From the NCBI RefSeq assembly GCF_039904985.1, contig NZ_CP157005.1, forward strand, positions 3,801,501-3,865,500: a DNA stretch of 64,000 nucleotides. The letters run 5' to 3'. The notes under the pieces were generated by a model. That model did no database searches. It was not told the DNA's origin and saw only the letters and a program-made list of their open reading frames with translations. How positions within the stretch are numbered: position 1 is the stretch's first letter; each line of letters begins with the position of its first letter. This document shows positions 36,354 to 46,409 of this stretch, one piece after another. A program made the translations under genes and the position numbers. This DNA is from Methylomonas sp. AM2-LC. GTDB taxonomy: Bacteria > Pseudomonadota > Gammaproteobacteria > Methylococcales > Methylomonadaceae.

Positions 36354-37343
36354 ATGAAAATTGCCATCGTCAAACTCTCGGCTTTGGGCGATATTGTACA
36401 TGCCATGGTCGCTTTACAATTTATTAAAGCGGCTTACCCTGACGCACAAATTGACTGGGTAGTTGAACAGGGGTTTGCCGGGGTATTGGCTGATAATCCT
36501 GACATTAACCAAATTTTGACAGTCAATTTAAAAGCCGTTAAAACAAATAAACGCAGACTTTTATCTGAGATAGCCAACATTCAAGCGTATTCCGCACAGC
36601 ATTATGATTGGGTAATTGATGCACAAGGTTTAATTAAATCGGCGCTGGTGGCACGTTTATTATCTAAACAATGCGTAGGCTTTGATAAACACTCTATCCG
36701 TGAAAGTCTGGCTGCCAGATTTTACAAAGACACAGTAGCCTGTGCCTATGATGCCAATACCATAGACCGCAATGTGGCCGTGCTAACCCGTCCGTTGGGT
36801 CTGAACATCAGTAGCGCTCAAATTTTAGAAAAACGAACATTTTTGTATTTTCAGCCATCGCAACTGAATTTGCCAGGTTATGGACAAACCGGCTTACCTA
36901 GCGTCTTACTGGTAACGGGCTCTACTTGGCCAAGTCGCAACTACCCCAAAGAAAATTATCTTAAAGTGGTGCAAGGCTTAAATGCTAACTGTCTATTACT
37001 TTGGGGAAATAGCCAGGAGCATGAGTCCGCAAAATGGATTGCAGAGCGCAGTAACGCAAAAGTGCTGCCACGTATGACTCTTAATGATCTAAAAGCACAG
37101 ATTGCCAGCGCTGATCTGATTATTGGCAATGATACCGGCCCAACACATATGGCTTGGGGTCTTAATCGCCCATCCATCACCCTGTTTGGCCCCACACCTA
37201 TTAGCCGGGTTTATCAGACAGACATTAATAAAGTATTGAAATCACCCTCGGTAGTTAATCCCTATAAACTGGATAAAAACGATTTTTCGATAGCTGAAAT
37301 TGCTGAAACTGAAATCATACGTTTAGCCGAAGAACTGTTATAA
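36354..37343 (+). CDS. waaC: ADP-heptose:LPS heptosyltransferase I
   Basis: Adds the first heptose to Kdo of lipid A-Kdo2. 329 residues, GT9 family. It starts KIAIVKLSALGDIVHAMVAL, with DAQGLIKSALVARLL and the C-terminal IGNDTGPTHMAWGLNRPSITLFGPTP. Third gene of ilvE-waaF-waaC; followed by 323 bp without a gene. Confidence 0.95.
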   Translation: MKIAIVKLSALGDIVHAMVALQFIKAAYPDAQIDWVVEQGFAGVLADNPDINQILTVNLKAVKTNKRRLLSEIANIQAYSAQHYDWVIDAQGLIKSALVARLLSKQCVGFDKHSIRESLAARFYKDTVACAYDANTIDRNVAVLTRPLGLNISSAQILEKRTFLYFQPSQLNLPGYGQTGLPSVLLVTGSTWPSRNYPKENYLKVVQGLNANCLLLWGNSQEHESAKWIAERSNAKVLPRMTLNDLKAQIASADLIIGNDTGPTHMAWGLNRPSITLFGPTPISRVYQTDINKVLKSPSVVNPYKLDKNDFSIAEIAETEIIRLAEELL

Positions 37344-37666
37344 AGTAAGCTTCCAAGAAACTTTTTTGTTTGGCGCGATTCTGATTGAGGTTGATTATCA
37401 GTCCACTCAACGTAAAGCCAAGTGTTAATCGTATGAGCCTACATAAAAAGGTGCACCAATCTCGACAAATGCACTTCACTTCGTTTAGCCCTTCCTACAG
37501 CCCAGCTTACTCAAGTAGATAGTTAGAATTTGTAGGGTTATTCTCCGCTTTCATCTAACGGAAATAATTAGTGTATATTATCTACATACAGAACAGAAAA
37601 AATTATCAATGTAATTCCACCTATATGTATTGAACGGACTTTCCATAGTTTATTTATGAGAACACG
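37344..37666. other. 323-bp gap before the sedolisin gene
   Basis: No gene, clear terminator or operator seen. It presumably holds the sedolisin promoter; AGAACACG before the ATG is a weak ribosome-binding region. Confidence 0.4.
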
Positions 37667-40249
37667 ATGAACTCAATTAAATATTTAAGCAACAATACCG
37701 CATTACTCCGTTACGTCGTATTAGTCGTGCTGACCTTGCAGACTGGCTCTATTTTCGCGCAAGACAGCGACGCTCTTGACAAAATACAACCGCATACGCG
37801 CATAGTTAAACACATTGATGAAACGGACCGTATCACACTAAAGGGAAACCGTGTTTCGCAACTGGACAATAGTGTTGATACCGGGCGGATAGACGATAAT
37901 CTGCGTCTGAACCGGATGATACTTAATTTAAAATCCTCTCCAGCACAACAGGCAGCATTGGATGCATTTACCCAGGCCCAGCAAACCCCCGGCTCACCTG
38001 ACTACCATCATTGGCTAACGCCAGCAGAATTTGCCAGCCATTTTGGTGTTGCAGAGCAAGATATCAGCGCTATTAAAAATTTCCTGACCAGCAGGGGTTT
38101 CCAAATAGACGAAGTGGCCGCCGGTGGGCGTAGCATCCAGTTCAGCGGGACCAGTGCGCAAGTCCGAAATGCTTTCCACACCGAAATGCATCAATATATT
38201 TGGCAAGGAGAACAACATATTGCCAACGCGAGTAACCCACAAATCCCTGCTGCCTTGGCGAATGTGGTTGACGGCTTGGTTAATCTGCACGATTTCCGTA
38301 GCCATGCACGCAAGCAACAGGCTCAAACTAATGCAGCAACACCTCTGGCTAAACCAATATCAGCAAACCAAACCCAGCAATCTGAAATTTTACCCGTTTC
38401 AGAAATAGTAATTGGCACCACTAATTACCTGACTCCGGCAGATTATGGCGTGATTTATGATGTTAACCCACTATATACCTCGGCGATAAATGGCAGCGGC
38501 GTTAAAATTGCGGTTTTGGGCCGCAGCAATATTTTAAACAGTGATATTACCAGTTTTCAAAGCTTTAGCGGCTTAACGGCCAATCCGCCACAAACCATCA
38601 TCACTAATACCGATCCAGGTATAGTCAGTGGCGACCAAACCGAATCCACTCTGGATGTAGAATGGGCGGGAGGTATTGCACCAGGCGCTACGGTGATATT
38701 CATCACCTCGTCCTCTACCGTAATAGGTGACGGTATTGCCTACTCTGCCAGTTATGCGGTTAATTCTAACGTGGGAGATATTATCAGCTTAAGCTACGGT
38801 GCTTGCGAACAATACATGGCGCAAGCCGAAACCAATGCTTGGAGTAATCTATGGCAACAGGCACAAAGTCAGGGACAAACAGTGCTGGTGTCTTCTGGAG
38901 ACAGTGGCGCTGCAGGTTGCGATGCATCCAATAGCAGCACTGCTGTCAGTAGCACAGGCGTTAACGGGCTGTGCAGTTCGCAATTCAGCACCTGCGTGGG
39001 CGGTACAGAATTTAAAGATACCAGTAACCCCTCCAGCTATTGGCTGACAAGTAACCGTAGTGGTAGCACCGCAAATGCCTTAAGTTATATTCCTGAATCG
39101 GTGTGGAATGAAAGTGCTTCGGTATCAGGTGGTAGTGGCTTATATGCTTCCGGTGGTGGTAAAAGTATCTACTTCTCAAAACCCGCCTGGCAAGTGTCAC
39201 CGGGCGTTCCCGCAGATGGCCAGCGTGATGTACCTGATATTTCCCTGGCGGCTGCCAAGCATGACGGTTATATCATTAACTTGAATGGCAATCAGTGGTC
39301 TGTCGGTGGCACCTCAGCGGCTACGCCTTCATTTGCAGGCATACTCGCTTTATTGGAACAATATAATGGCGGACGGCAAGGTAATATCAATGCAAACCTG
39401 TATGGACTTTACCAACTACAGGCCAAGAGTGGAAATAAATATTTCCACCCAACCCTATCAGGTAACAACTCTGTGCCAGGTCAAGCTGGCTTTTCCGCAA
39501 CGGGAGCGGGTTATAATTTGGCAACCGGCTTAGGCTCGGTTGATGCTAATGTGCTGGTTAAACAATGGCACAATGTCAATCCTGTCAGTTCCAGTGTTGC
39601 TTTGACTAGTTCTGCGTCTAATTTTGTCAGCGGTAATCCGATCACAGTCACCGCAACAGTTAGCGGTGCTTACCCAACAGGTAGCGTACAATTTAAGAAT
39701 AACGGTGTGGCACTGGGCACCCCTATCACTATAAATAACAATGTAGCCAGCCTAACTACCAGCGCCTTAACCACACCGGGACTTACCCCGATTACGGCAG
39801 TCTATTCTGGGGATGGAAATAACTTATCCAGCTCTTCAGCAGCACTAAACGAAACGGTCATGGCAATTGCCACCATCACTGTGACGGTTTCCGCTCCTAC
39901 CATAACAGCAGGGCAAAATATCACGCTAACAGCAACAGTGACTGGAGATACGCCCACAGGTACTGTACAGTTTTATAGCAATGCTGTAAAACTGGGGTCG
40001 CCAGTTAGCTTAGTCAATGGCGTTGCGGTACTCACCACAAATGCACTCACCACAACTGGATTGGATAATATTACCGCCACCTATTCCGGTGATAGCTTAA
40101 ATACCGGCAATACATCGATTGCTGTTAGTGAAACTGTATTGGCGGCTAAAGCGCAAAGCGTACCTGCATTGGCTGTTTGGCAGGAAATACTATTGGGATT
40201 ATTGCTGTTTACTACGCTACTGAGGGTGCAAAGAGTTAGGGCTGGCTAG
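37667..40249 (+). CDS. secreted sedolisin (S53) protease with Ig-like repeats and a sorting-type tail
   Basis: 860 residues. Signal peptide (about 12-31), an activation propeptide (about 48-205), the S53 catalytic domain (about 250-625), two tandem Ig-like repeats (about 638-728 and 735-822; both carry PTG(S/T)VQF and YSGD motifs) and a C-terminal tail. Catalytic residues are visible: Glu326 and Asp330 in TESTLDVEWAGG, oxyanion Asp412 in SSGDSGA, Ser550 in GGTSAATP. The tail VPALAVWQEILLG, hydrophobic run, then RVQRVRAG resembles IPTL/PEP-CTERM sorting signals. Acid endopeptidase secreted to the envelope or outside. A perfect hairpin overlaps the stop codon. Confidence 0.9.
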   Translation: MNSIKYLSNNTALLRYVVLVVLTLQTGSIFAQDSDALDKIQPHTRIVKHIDETDRITLKGNRVSQLDNSVDTGRIDDNLRLNRMILNLKSSPAQQAALDAFTQAQQTPGSPDYHHWLTPAEFASHFGVAEQDISAIKNFLTSRGFQIDEVAAGGRSIQFSGTSAQVRNAFHTEMHQYIWQGEQHIANASNPQIPAALANVVDGLVNLHDFRSHARKQQAQTNAATPLAKPISANQTQQSEILPVSEIVIGTTNYLTPADYGVIYDVNPLYTSAINGSGVKIAVLGRSNILNSDITSFQSFSGLTANPPQTIITNTDPGIVSGDQTESTLDVEWAGGIAPGATVIFITSSSTVIGDGIAYSASYAVNSNVGDIISLSYGACEQYMAQAETNAWSNLWQQAQSQGQTVLVSSGDSGAAGCDASNSSTAVSSTGVNGLCSSQFSTCVGGTEFKDTSNPSSYWLTSNRSGSTANALSYIPESVWNESASVSGGSGLYASGGGKSIYFSKPAWQVSPGVPADGQRDVPDISLAAAKHDGYIINLNGNQWSVGGTSAATPSFAGILALLEQYNGGRQGNINANLYGLYQLQAKSGNKYFHPTLSGNNSVPGQAGFSATGAGYNLATGLGSVDANVLVKQWHNVNPVSSSVALTSSASNFVSGNPITVTATVSGAYPTGSVQFKNNGVALGTPITINNNVASLTTSALTTPGLTPITAVYSGDGNNLSSSSAALNETVMAIATITVTVSAPTITAGQNITLTATVTGDTPTGTVQFYSNAVKLGSPVSLVNGVAVLTTNALTTTGLDNITATYSGDSLNTGNTSIAVSETVLAAKAQSVPALAVWQEILLGLLLFTTLLRVQRVRAG

Positions 40250-40296
40250 GGAGTTTAATTCAGCTACAGGGTTGTCAATACTCTTTTAAACTCCCT
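40248..40296 (+). terminator. terminator hairpin overlapping the sedolisin stop
   Basis: AGGGAGTTTAA (40248-40258) pairs perfectly with TTAAACTCCCT (40286-40296) and starts inside the stop codon. The following 340 bp up to the TssBC gene have no gene that I can support. Confidence 0.65.
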
Positions 40297-40636
40297 TTAA
40301 ATTCTGAGAAGTTGCTAACAATACCTTGAGTGGATCGCTGTGTTGCTTCGCCCTCCCAAATACCTACGAATAAAGTAAGGGATGGCGTTCACTGCATGGT
40401 ACGAAATCTGATTATTAGTCAATAGCAAAAAAATGAATTCAGAGCAGATTTGGCGTAATTCTGGTGGAAAGTTTATCGAATATCTTGTGGGTCTTCTATA
40501 ATCTGGCCGATAACGAACATCGAAAAACGCCTATATTGTAAGCAATTTGTAGATTGAATATGCGACACATCTTCTAGTTAATCCTAAAAATTATGAAATG
40601 ATCAAGTACACTCTTTATTGATACTCTAAGACACTA

Positions 40637-41998
40637 CTAAACTAAATACGTAACCGGCATTAAACGCACGCCTTTGCGCTGCGTAAAACCAATTACCGGA
40701 GTAAAGCCATTTGCCAGCAATGCATTTGCCTGCATTTCGGTTAACACTGTTTCTGTTCCGGCTTGCAAGCGCTGTTCGCCATCTTGTGGATAGCTAAAAG
40801 CAGGGATATCCTGAAAATATGCCGCATCATTATTTGCCTGACCACCACTGGTTCGAACCAGCAGACGCGCGCATAAAAAAGCCGGATTTGCCCAGAGTAG
40901 CTCTTGAGTATTTGGAACCACTCCGGCTTCCTCCAGTACAAAAGATTCAACAGGCTCACGCTTTGCGCCATAGGGCATACGAATTAAATAGCGTGGATAA
41001 GCTAATACCACCTGTTCTGCGTCTATTTCTTGTAGCAATTTAGGCCAGACTTGCTGACTTTCGGAGGTAAATAAGGCACTTGCAGCTGCGGCAATAAAAG
41101 TAGCCTGACAACTGGCTGCAAGACCACTTAAAAACTTTAATAAGCCCAGATCTTCAGTTTGTACCGAAAAATAATAATCGCTGATCAATAAAACATCTTG
41201 TTCTGTATCACCCGATTGCATATGCTCAAACAATTTTTGCGTAAATGCATGTCCTCCCTGAGCAAGTTCTTCACTTAATTCAGCCTGACTAATATCGACC
41301 AGGAAGAAATTTTGCTCATCACTGTTTTCTTCATTGATCAGCGCACAACTGGCCAGCCAGAGTGCTTCCAGCTTCTGGAAGTTACTGTCATGCAAAATGC
41401 TGCGTATAAATTCGCTGCATAACCCGTCTACACCAGCCACCAAAACCGCCTGATTTGGATTTGCCAGTGGTTGCACATGCGGAGCAACTATCTGTTTGAG
41501 TAACTGATCAACTGTACTGGTAGGTGTAACCGTTTTTTCGGGGGCTTTTCCTAATAGACGCTCTAACATGTCGTCCTGACTTTCGGTTTCCTGTTGTATT
41601 GGAGTTGTAATAGGCTGGGGATTTAATTCGCCCAGACTGAGGGCTTGAATTTTTGCCGCAGCTTCAGCAACTGTATTGGGATTAAGCAATTGTTTCTTTA
41701 AGCTTTGTAGGTCGGCCAATACCGGCAGTTTTGTCAACCAGTGATCAGGATGAAAATCGTCCAACGATTCGAAAAATAAGCTTACGCCGTTTTTGATTTG
41801 CACACTGGGTTTGATTTTAGCCAGTATTTGCTCAAAGTTATCAACATTGATACGAGTAATCTGCCGTTGCTGCCAAGCAGTATCTGTATTACCAGAAAAA
41901 TTTCCCAACAGGTAAATGCTATAGCCATTTGTACTAACGGATTTTTTACCGGTACGCTGGGAATTGAAATCCATTGAAAAATCGATTCTGCCTGACAT
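40637..41998 (-). CDS. orphan TssB-TssC fused contractile-sheath protein
   Basis: 453 residues. The N-terminal part (about 25-120) matches TssB: YLLGNFSG, then NVDNFEQILAKIKPSV and SLFFESLDDFHPDHWLTKLP. After a Q/T/P-rich linker (121-182), residues about 185-453 match TssC: SILHDSNFQKLEALW, LISDYYF, FIAAAASALF, YPRYLIRMPYGAKREPVESF, LLWANPAFLCARLL and the C-terminal NGFTPVIGF. In type VI systems these are two separate proteins forming the sheath. TssC is normally about 490 residues, so this C-part is shortened. No other type VI gene (tssA, E-M, hcp, vgrG, clpV) is in the window. Stand-alone on the minus strand, 105 bp from the next gene. Function unknown. Confidence 0.8.
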   Translation of the reverse strand: MSGRIDFSMDFNSQRTGKKSVSTNGYSIYLLGNFSGNTDTAWQQRQITRINVDNFEQILAKIKPSVQIKNGVSLFFESLDDFHPDHWLTKLPVLADLQSLKKQLLNPNTVAEAAAKIQALSLGELNPQPITTPIQQETESQDDMLERLLGKAPEKTVTPTSTVDQLLKQIVAPHVQPLANPNQAVLVAGVDGLCSEFIRSILHDSNFQKLEALWLASCALINEENSDEQNFFLVDISQAELSEELAQGGHAFTQKLFEHMQSGDTEQDVLLISDYYFSVQTEDLGLLKFLSGLAASCQATFIAAAASALFTSESQQVWPKLLQEIDAEQVVLAYPRYLIRMPYGAKREPVESFVLEEAGVVPNTQELLWANPAFLCARLLVRTSGGQANNDAAYFQDIPAFSYPQDGEQRLQAGTETVLTEMQANALLANGFTPVIGFTQRKGVRLMPVTYLV

Positions 41999-42103
41999 GC
42001 TGACCTCTTTGCATAGGAATTTGTATCTTTAGACTCTAACAGACTCTGATCTAAGCAACAAGTAACGATGCAGTAACTGTAAGCTCTGCACGCACATCAC
42101 TGT

Positions 42104-42574
42104 TTAGATGCATTGGGAATTTGACTCTACGTTTTTGTATTTATTCATTTTTTCTATCATCATATTACATACCACCCACGACTCGTTTTCGGTCATCCCC
42201 CAATACAATATAATGCCGTTTAAATTTTCGCCAGGCTGCTTAATATGTAGGTAATGGGTACGCGATGGTTGTTGATCCAACATGTCTTGATACTTATCAT
42301 CGACATTTGTTTTGCATTCATACTTATTATTTTCATAACAGATTTTCTCATTACTACACACTGCATCAATCTGTCTGTATACTAAATCACGCATTTCCAG
42401 ACAGTCTTCCATCCCAATGCGTTGCCCAATAGTCACTAGCTGAATTTCGCGTCCAGGAACTTGAAAAGTAAAACGTGATTCGCCGTAGACTATGGGTTTA
42501 ATCTGTTGAGTCAGATCAAGATAAATGTAACTACCTAGCACGATAACGATGACAAAGAGGTAAAGTTTATTCAT
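42104..42574 (-). CDS. small membrane-anchored protein of unknown function
   Basis: 156 residues. One N-terminal hydrophobic helix (about 4-18) without a clear cleavage site, then a soluble, probably periplasmic domain with six cysteines concentrated in CLEMRDLVYRQIDAVC and an ENNKYECK stretch, suggesting disulphides. No recognised family. It sits between the TssBC-like and TetR genes on the same strand. Confidence 0.6.
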   Translation of the reverse strand: MNKLYLFVIVIVLGSYIYLDLTQQIKPIVYGESRFTFQVPGREIQLVTIGQRIGMEDCLEMRDLVYRQIDAVCSNEKICYENNKYECKTNVDDKYQDMLDQQPSRTHYLHIKQPGENLNGIILYWGMTENESWVVCNMMIEKMNKYKNVESNSQCI

Positions 42575-42778
42575 GATTTTCTTTTGTTAACCACTGCAAT
42601 GAGTTGACCTTACTTGCATTATAGCCAAACTCAATCGGGCAAGTCTAATGCTAGTAAACCCAATTCTTAGAGCATCTCGGAAAAACCTAACACCGGTCAT
42701 TCAACAAAAATAGAATTGATTGCAATCGATTATTGATTCCACAGTAGACGTTGACTTATTACCTAACAAACTCAACGT

Positions 42779-43399
42779 TCAAGTGTTTGGTAGTTTAGCC
42801 AACTGCTGTTTCCAACCCTGCACAAAAGATTCAACTAACAGACGAACAGCTATGGCGCTACTTGCAATACCTGCCTGACCTAAATTGCCATTTAACGCCA
42901 ATAAGCAAACCCCATGCACACCACACAACAGAGTTCTAGCCGCCTGAGCTTGCTGCTCAAAACTGCTATTCGGGTTTAATTGCTTAAATACCGCTTCTAC
43001 AGGTACAAACAGAGACTCAACTTTTTCTCGATACCAGCTTGGGATTTCGTCCTTAACAGGTGAATCGGTATTAAAAATGATGCTCCAACGATTAAAGTTT
43101 TCGGTAGCAAATTGATGGTAATTTTCGGCCATCACTAAAATTTTCTGTTCCATGCTCAATTCAGCAGAGACATTGTGTAATTGAGCAGTTATTTCTTCTA
43201 AGGTACTAGCTTTGATATGCATGACTAACTCTTGCATATTCGCAAAAACCATATAAACACTTCCCACTGTATAACCCACATCCAGGGCAATTTTTCGTAC
43301 AGTTAAGGCATGAATGCCCTGCTCATTAACAATGTTCCTAGCAGTATCGAGTATCATTTCCTGAATCTGCTCTAAACTATGATCACCTCTTCTGGCCAT
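42779..43399 (-). CDS. TetR/AcrR-family transcriptional regulator
   Basis: 206 residues. N-terminal helix-turn-helix: EQIQEMILDTARNIVNEQG, LTVRKIALDVGYTVGSVYMVFANMQELVMH (residues about 8-65), then a WHG-type helical ligand domain. Divergent from a Nudix gene, 64 bp apart, which is the likeliest target. Ligand unknown. Confidence 0.9.
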   Translation of the reverse strand: MARRGDHSLEQIQEMILDTARNIVNEQGIHALTVRKIALDVGYTVGSVYMVFANMQELVMHIKASTLEEITAQLHNVSAELSMEQKILVMAENYHQFATENFNRWSIIFNTDSPVKDEIPSWYREKVESLFVPVEAVFKQLNPNSSFEQQAQAARTLLCGVHGVCLLALNGNLGQAGIASSAIAVRLLVESFVQGWKQQLAKLPNT

Positions 43400-43463
43400 A
43401 TTTCCCTCTTAGCGTTGTAAAAAAGCTACCATACCTGTTTTTTTCAAGTGGAACGTAAATAGT

Positions 43464-43973
43464 ATGCATAATGAATATCTCGTTGTTGTTGACCTAAATG
43501 ATCAGGTTATAGGGCTGCGCCCACGCCACGAAATACATACCTTAGGTCTATTACACAGAGCTGTGCATATTTTAGTCTTTAATCAGCAAGGACATTTGTT
43601 TTTACAAAAGCGTTCCATGCTAAAGGACTTAAATAAAGGATTATGGGATAGCTCTGCCGCAGGCCATGTTGATAATAACGAAAGCTACGATGCTAGTGCC
43701 CAGCGTGAATTATACGAAGAATTAGGCATTAAAGCAGCTCTTAAACCATTATTTAAGCTTGAAGCTAGTGTTGATCTAGGTATGGAGTTTATTCAGGTAT
43801 ATCAGTGCCAACATAATGGCCCGTTTAATCTGGCGGCCGATGAAATTGATGAAGGAACTTGGTTGCCATTAACAGAAATAAATAACCGGGTAATGGCCGA
43901 TGATACGACATTAACACTGACTTTTAAAATTATCTGGAAAACTTATCAGCCATACTTGCTTGCTGCTAATTAG
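43464..43973 (+). CDS. Nudix hydrolase (YfcD-like)
   Basis: 169 residues. The Nudix box is complete: GHVDNNESYDASAQRELYEELGI, fitting GX5EX7REUXEEXGU. The flanking layout (NDQVIGLRPRHEIHTLGLLHRAVHILVF) is that of the YfcD/isopentenyl-isomerase-like subgroup, which hydrolyses nucleotide or other diphosphates; the substrate is not predictable. Divergent from a TetR regulator. Confidence 0.9.
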   Translation: MHNEYLVVVDLNDQVIGLRPRHEIHTLGLLHRAVHILVFNQQGHLFLQKRSMLKDLNKGLWDSSAAGHVDNNESYDASAQRELYEELGIKAALKPLFKLEASVDLGMEFIQVYQCQHNGPFNLAADEIDEGTWLPLTEINNRVMADDTTLTLTFKIIWKTYQPYLLAAN

Positions 43974-44137
43974 CGATAAATTAATACAACAGAAATCACT
44001 CCAAGTATTTATTGACTATTTATCTTATAATAACCATTCGATCGCTGCGTCAATTTAGGTGACGTTATTTTTGATCCTATGCACCTTAGTATCGAAAACC
44101 ACACAATTTGTTCTAATCAATAAAATAAACTTGTCTT

Positions 44138-44632
44138 ATGAAAATTAAAATAAATAAAATCATAACGTTAACTTGTGTAGCTACAGTTTCTATACTGACT
44201 GGTTGCGCAGCCGGCGGCGGTTATGCGAATAATAATATGGCAGGAGTCGCCGCGCAAAGCGTTCTAGGCGGCAACCCTCTTACCGCGATGGAAAACAATC
44301 TGGCCAATTCATTGACACAAAATCTGGCGAGTAGCGTTCTTAATGGTCAAATTGGCTCGCAAGTGACATCAGCTGATCAAAACTTTCGCGTTCAGCAATT
44401 GGGTAGCCTGATTCAATCTGGCAATATTTCCCAGTCGCAACAATGGGTTAACCCACAAACGGGCAGTGCTATGGCAATTAACCCTGTCGGCCAAACTTCG
44501 ATGAACCCACAAACTCGGCAAGTGTGCCAAAATTTGCAAGAAGTAGTAACTATGCCTAATGGTCAATCACTCACCGAAAGCCGTTTGGCCTGCCAAAATC
44601 CACAAACCGGTCAATGGAGTTTGGTTCAATAA
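44138..44632 (+). CDS. small lipoprotein of unknown function
   Basis: 164 residues. Lipobox SILTGC with the lipidated cysteine at 23, followed by a glycine- and asparagine-rich stretch. The C-terminal 40 residues have MPNGQSLTESRLACQNPQTGQW, a pattern of paired cysteines and NG turns seen in the surface-antigen/17-kDa-type lipoproteins. A perfect hairpin (44651-44678) follows. Confidence 0.75.
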   Translation: MKIKINKIITLTCVATVSILTGCAAGGGYANNNMAGVAAQSVLGGNPLTAMENNLANSLTQNLASSVLNGQIGSQVTSADQNFRVQQLGSLIQSGNISQSQQWVNPQTGSAMAINPVGQTSMNPQTRQVCQNLQEVVTMPNGQSLTESRLACQNPQTGQWSLVQ

Positions 44633-44650
44633 GCTTTAGCAAGCGTTTGT

Positions 44651-44678
44651 GACGCATTAGATGGTAACCTAATGCGTC
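44651..44678 (+). terminator. hairpin after the lipoprotein gene
   Basis: GACGCATTAG pairs perfectly with CTAATGCGTC across an 8-base loop, 18 bp beyond the stop. No T run follows. Confidence 0.55.
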
Positions 44679-44779
44679 CACCGAATTTAGTTTCCCGTTG
44701 TACCTCTACTCAATTGATTTTTGGTATTAGCGTTATCAGCACAATTTATTTCGGTCACCGATTCAACTAAGCTACAGTC

Positions 44780-46177
44780 TTATTTACCAGGATTAACCGG
44801 TAATTGCATGTGTTGCTCCTGATGTTCAAAATTACGCGAATTATGCGGAAAAGGTTGTGGCTGAATGACTGGTTCCGAGCTTTGGTTACCCTGCATTTGC
44901 ATCGATTCATGCTGATGATGATTTAAAACTTCAGGACTAACAGTGGATGGAACACGCGACTCCTGCTGTTCTACATTCGCTTGCGGAAACGCATGTTGTT
45001 GAGGCTGTATAGAATGCTCATGGTGTTGAGTGGCCTGCATTTGCAATTTTTCCTGCTCCTGAATACGTCGAAACACCTCCGAACTAGCTGGCGATTGTAA
45101 TTGCTGATCATGCGATTCAACTGGGTGTTGATTAGCTGGAAATTGCTTAGCCTCTAAAGAATGTTCATGTTCTTGTTCCTGTCTATACCAGCGTTCCTGT
45201 CTTTCATTATGTTCAGATTGCTCTGCATTAGGTAAATAACCAGCGGGTGGCATTCTTTCGTTTCTTTCATCCCTATCAGGATCAGCATTATTTCTAATAG
45301 CTCCCCCTCTATGACCCGCAACAATATATTGTTTTTGATTGTAATATACTTGTTGCTGAAAATTGTTTAATACATAAAATCCTGGATAAGAATAACCACC
45401 CGACCAAAATGGATAGGGAACCCAAGAATAATAGTTATTATATTGATCAGGTGGCTGATAATAGGTAATTACTGGTGGCCCTTGATTTTGATAGTACCCT
45501 GCCAAAGTCTCAGGATCTACTGTAGGTTTTGCCTGGGGCAGAGATGTTGTTGGCGGTGGCAATACGGGAGTACTGGTCGGTATAACTGGAGCTATGCTGG
45601 GCGTCACAGAAGACTGACTTATAATTTTAGCTTGCGCTCTTAAAGTCGGCGGAATAGAGTTATAGTCATCCGTAAACATTTTACTGCCCTTACTATCAAT
45701 GTAGGTATAGATGGTATGGATTTGTGGAGACGCTGTAACAGTTTGCGGGCTGGGGCTGATACCAATATCTAAGCCTAACTTTACTTTAAGCTCACCCACC
45801 TGTTTTAGCGCCTGACTCTTAGCTAAGGGAATTTTGCCTTGCTCAGCCGCTATGCCAATAGTCGTGTCCAACTCACCCAAAACCGCAGGGGTAATCGGAT
45901 AATCTGAAATCCAGCCGTTTTTGGGTGCAATGCCGAGTTTAATCAAAATCGCTTCAGCCTGTGCATCATTAGTGGTGGCATTTTGCTGTAAAACCGGCAG
46001 TAATTGTATAGCGTACACCCCCTCAGGTACCAAAGCTTGGGCAACGGGTGCCGATTTTAGTGCTGGTGCCGGTAAATTTTGGGGTGCATTTACCGAAGTT
46101 TGTGCCATCACATTGCCTGTAAAACAGCACCCAACAGCAATAACACGTGAAAAATAGCTAAGATAAGAAATAGGCAT
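44780..46177 (-). CDS. exported low-complexity protein, tandem paralogue 1
   Basis: 465 residues, N-terminal signal peptide ending MAQTS. The shared core is QALVPEGVYAIQLL, then WISDYPITPAVLGELD (about 93-108) and a DUF4124-like motif IYTYIDSKGSKMFTDDYNSIPP (given here in outline) near 155-177. A proline-rich linker and a Y-rich region (YQNQGPPVITYY) follow. The last 170 residues are strongly Q/H/E-rich (EQEHEH, QHHEHS, QEQHMQ). Paralogous to the next gene upstream; the two differ almost only in linkers and tails. Function unknown; metal binding by the histidine-rich tail is possible. Confidence 0.75.
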   Translation of the reverse strand: MPISYLSYFSRVIAVGCCFTGNVMAQTSVNAPQNLPAPALKSAPVAQALVPEGVYAIQLLPVLQQNATTNDAQAEAILIKLGIAPKNGWISDYPITPAVLGELDTTIGIAAEQGKIPLAKSQALKQVGELKVKLGLDIGISPSPQTVTASPQIHTIYTYIDSKGSKMFTDDYNSIPPTLRAQAKIISQSSVTPSIAPVIPTSTPVLPPPTTSLPQAKPTVDPETLAGYYQNQGPPVITYYQPPDQYNNYYSWVPYPFWSGGYSYPGFYVLNNFQQQVYYNQKQYIVAGHRGGAIRNNADPDRDERNERMPPAGYLPNAEQSEHNERQERWYRQEQEHEHSLEAKQFPANQHPVESHDQQLQSPASSEVFRRIQEQEKLQMQATQHHEHSIQPQQHAFPQANVEQQESRVPSTVSPEVLNHHQHESMQMQGNQSSEPVIQPQPFPHNSRNFEHQEQHMQLPVNPGK

Positions 46178-46409
46178 TACTCAGTTTTCCTAAGAATAAC
46201 AGCATTAAAAAACTTTAAAACTCTATACTGCTACCTGATTACCCATAAAAAAATAAGGGCGGTCAGAAATTCTGACTTTGCTACTAGAATACAGTAAATC
46301 GTTTTAGACTAAATTAAAAATACCCACGCATATGGTCGTTTCTCAGCCTACTTAAAGCGTATGTTCAACGCTAGATGCCATGAACATTTGCTTTTGTAAG
46401 TATACCGAT

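Noticed and set aside
40848..40861. CTGGTTCGAACCAG, resembling a tRNA T-arm
   Set aside because: A simple palindrome inside the TssBC gene; no acceptor, D or anticodon stems around it.
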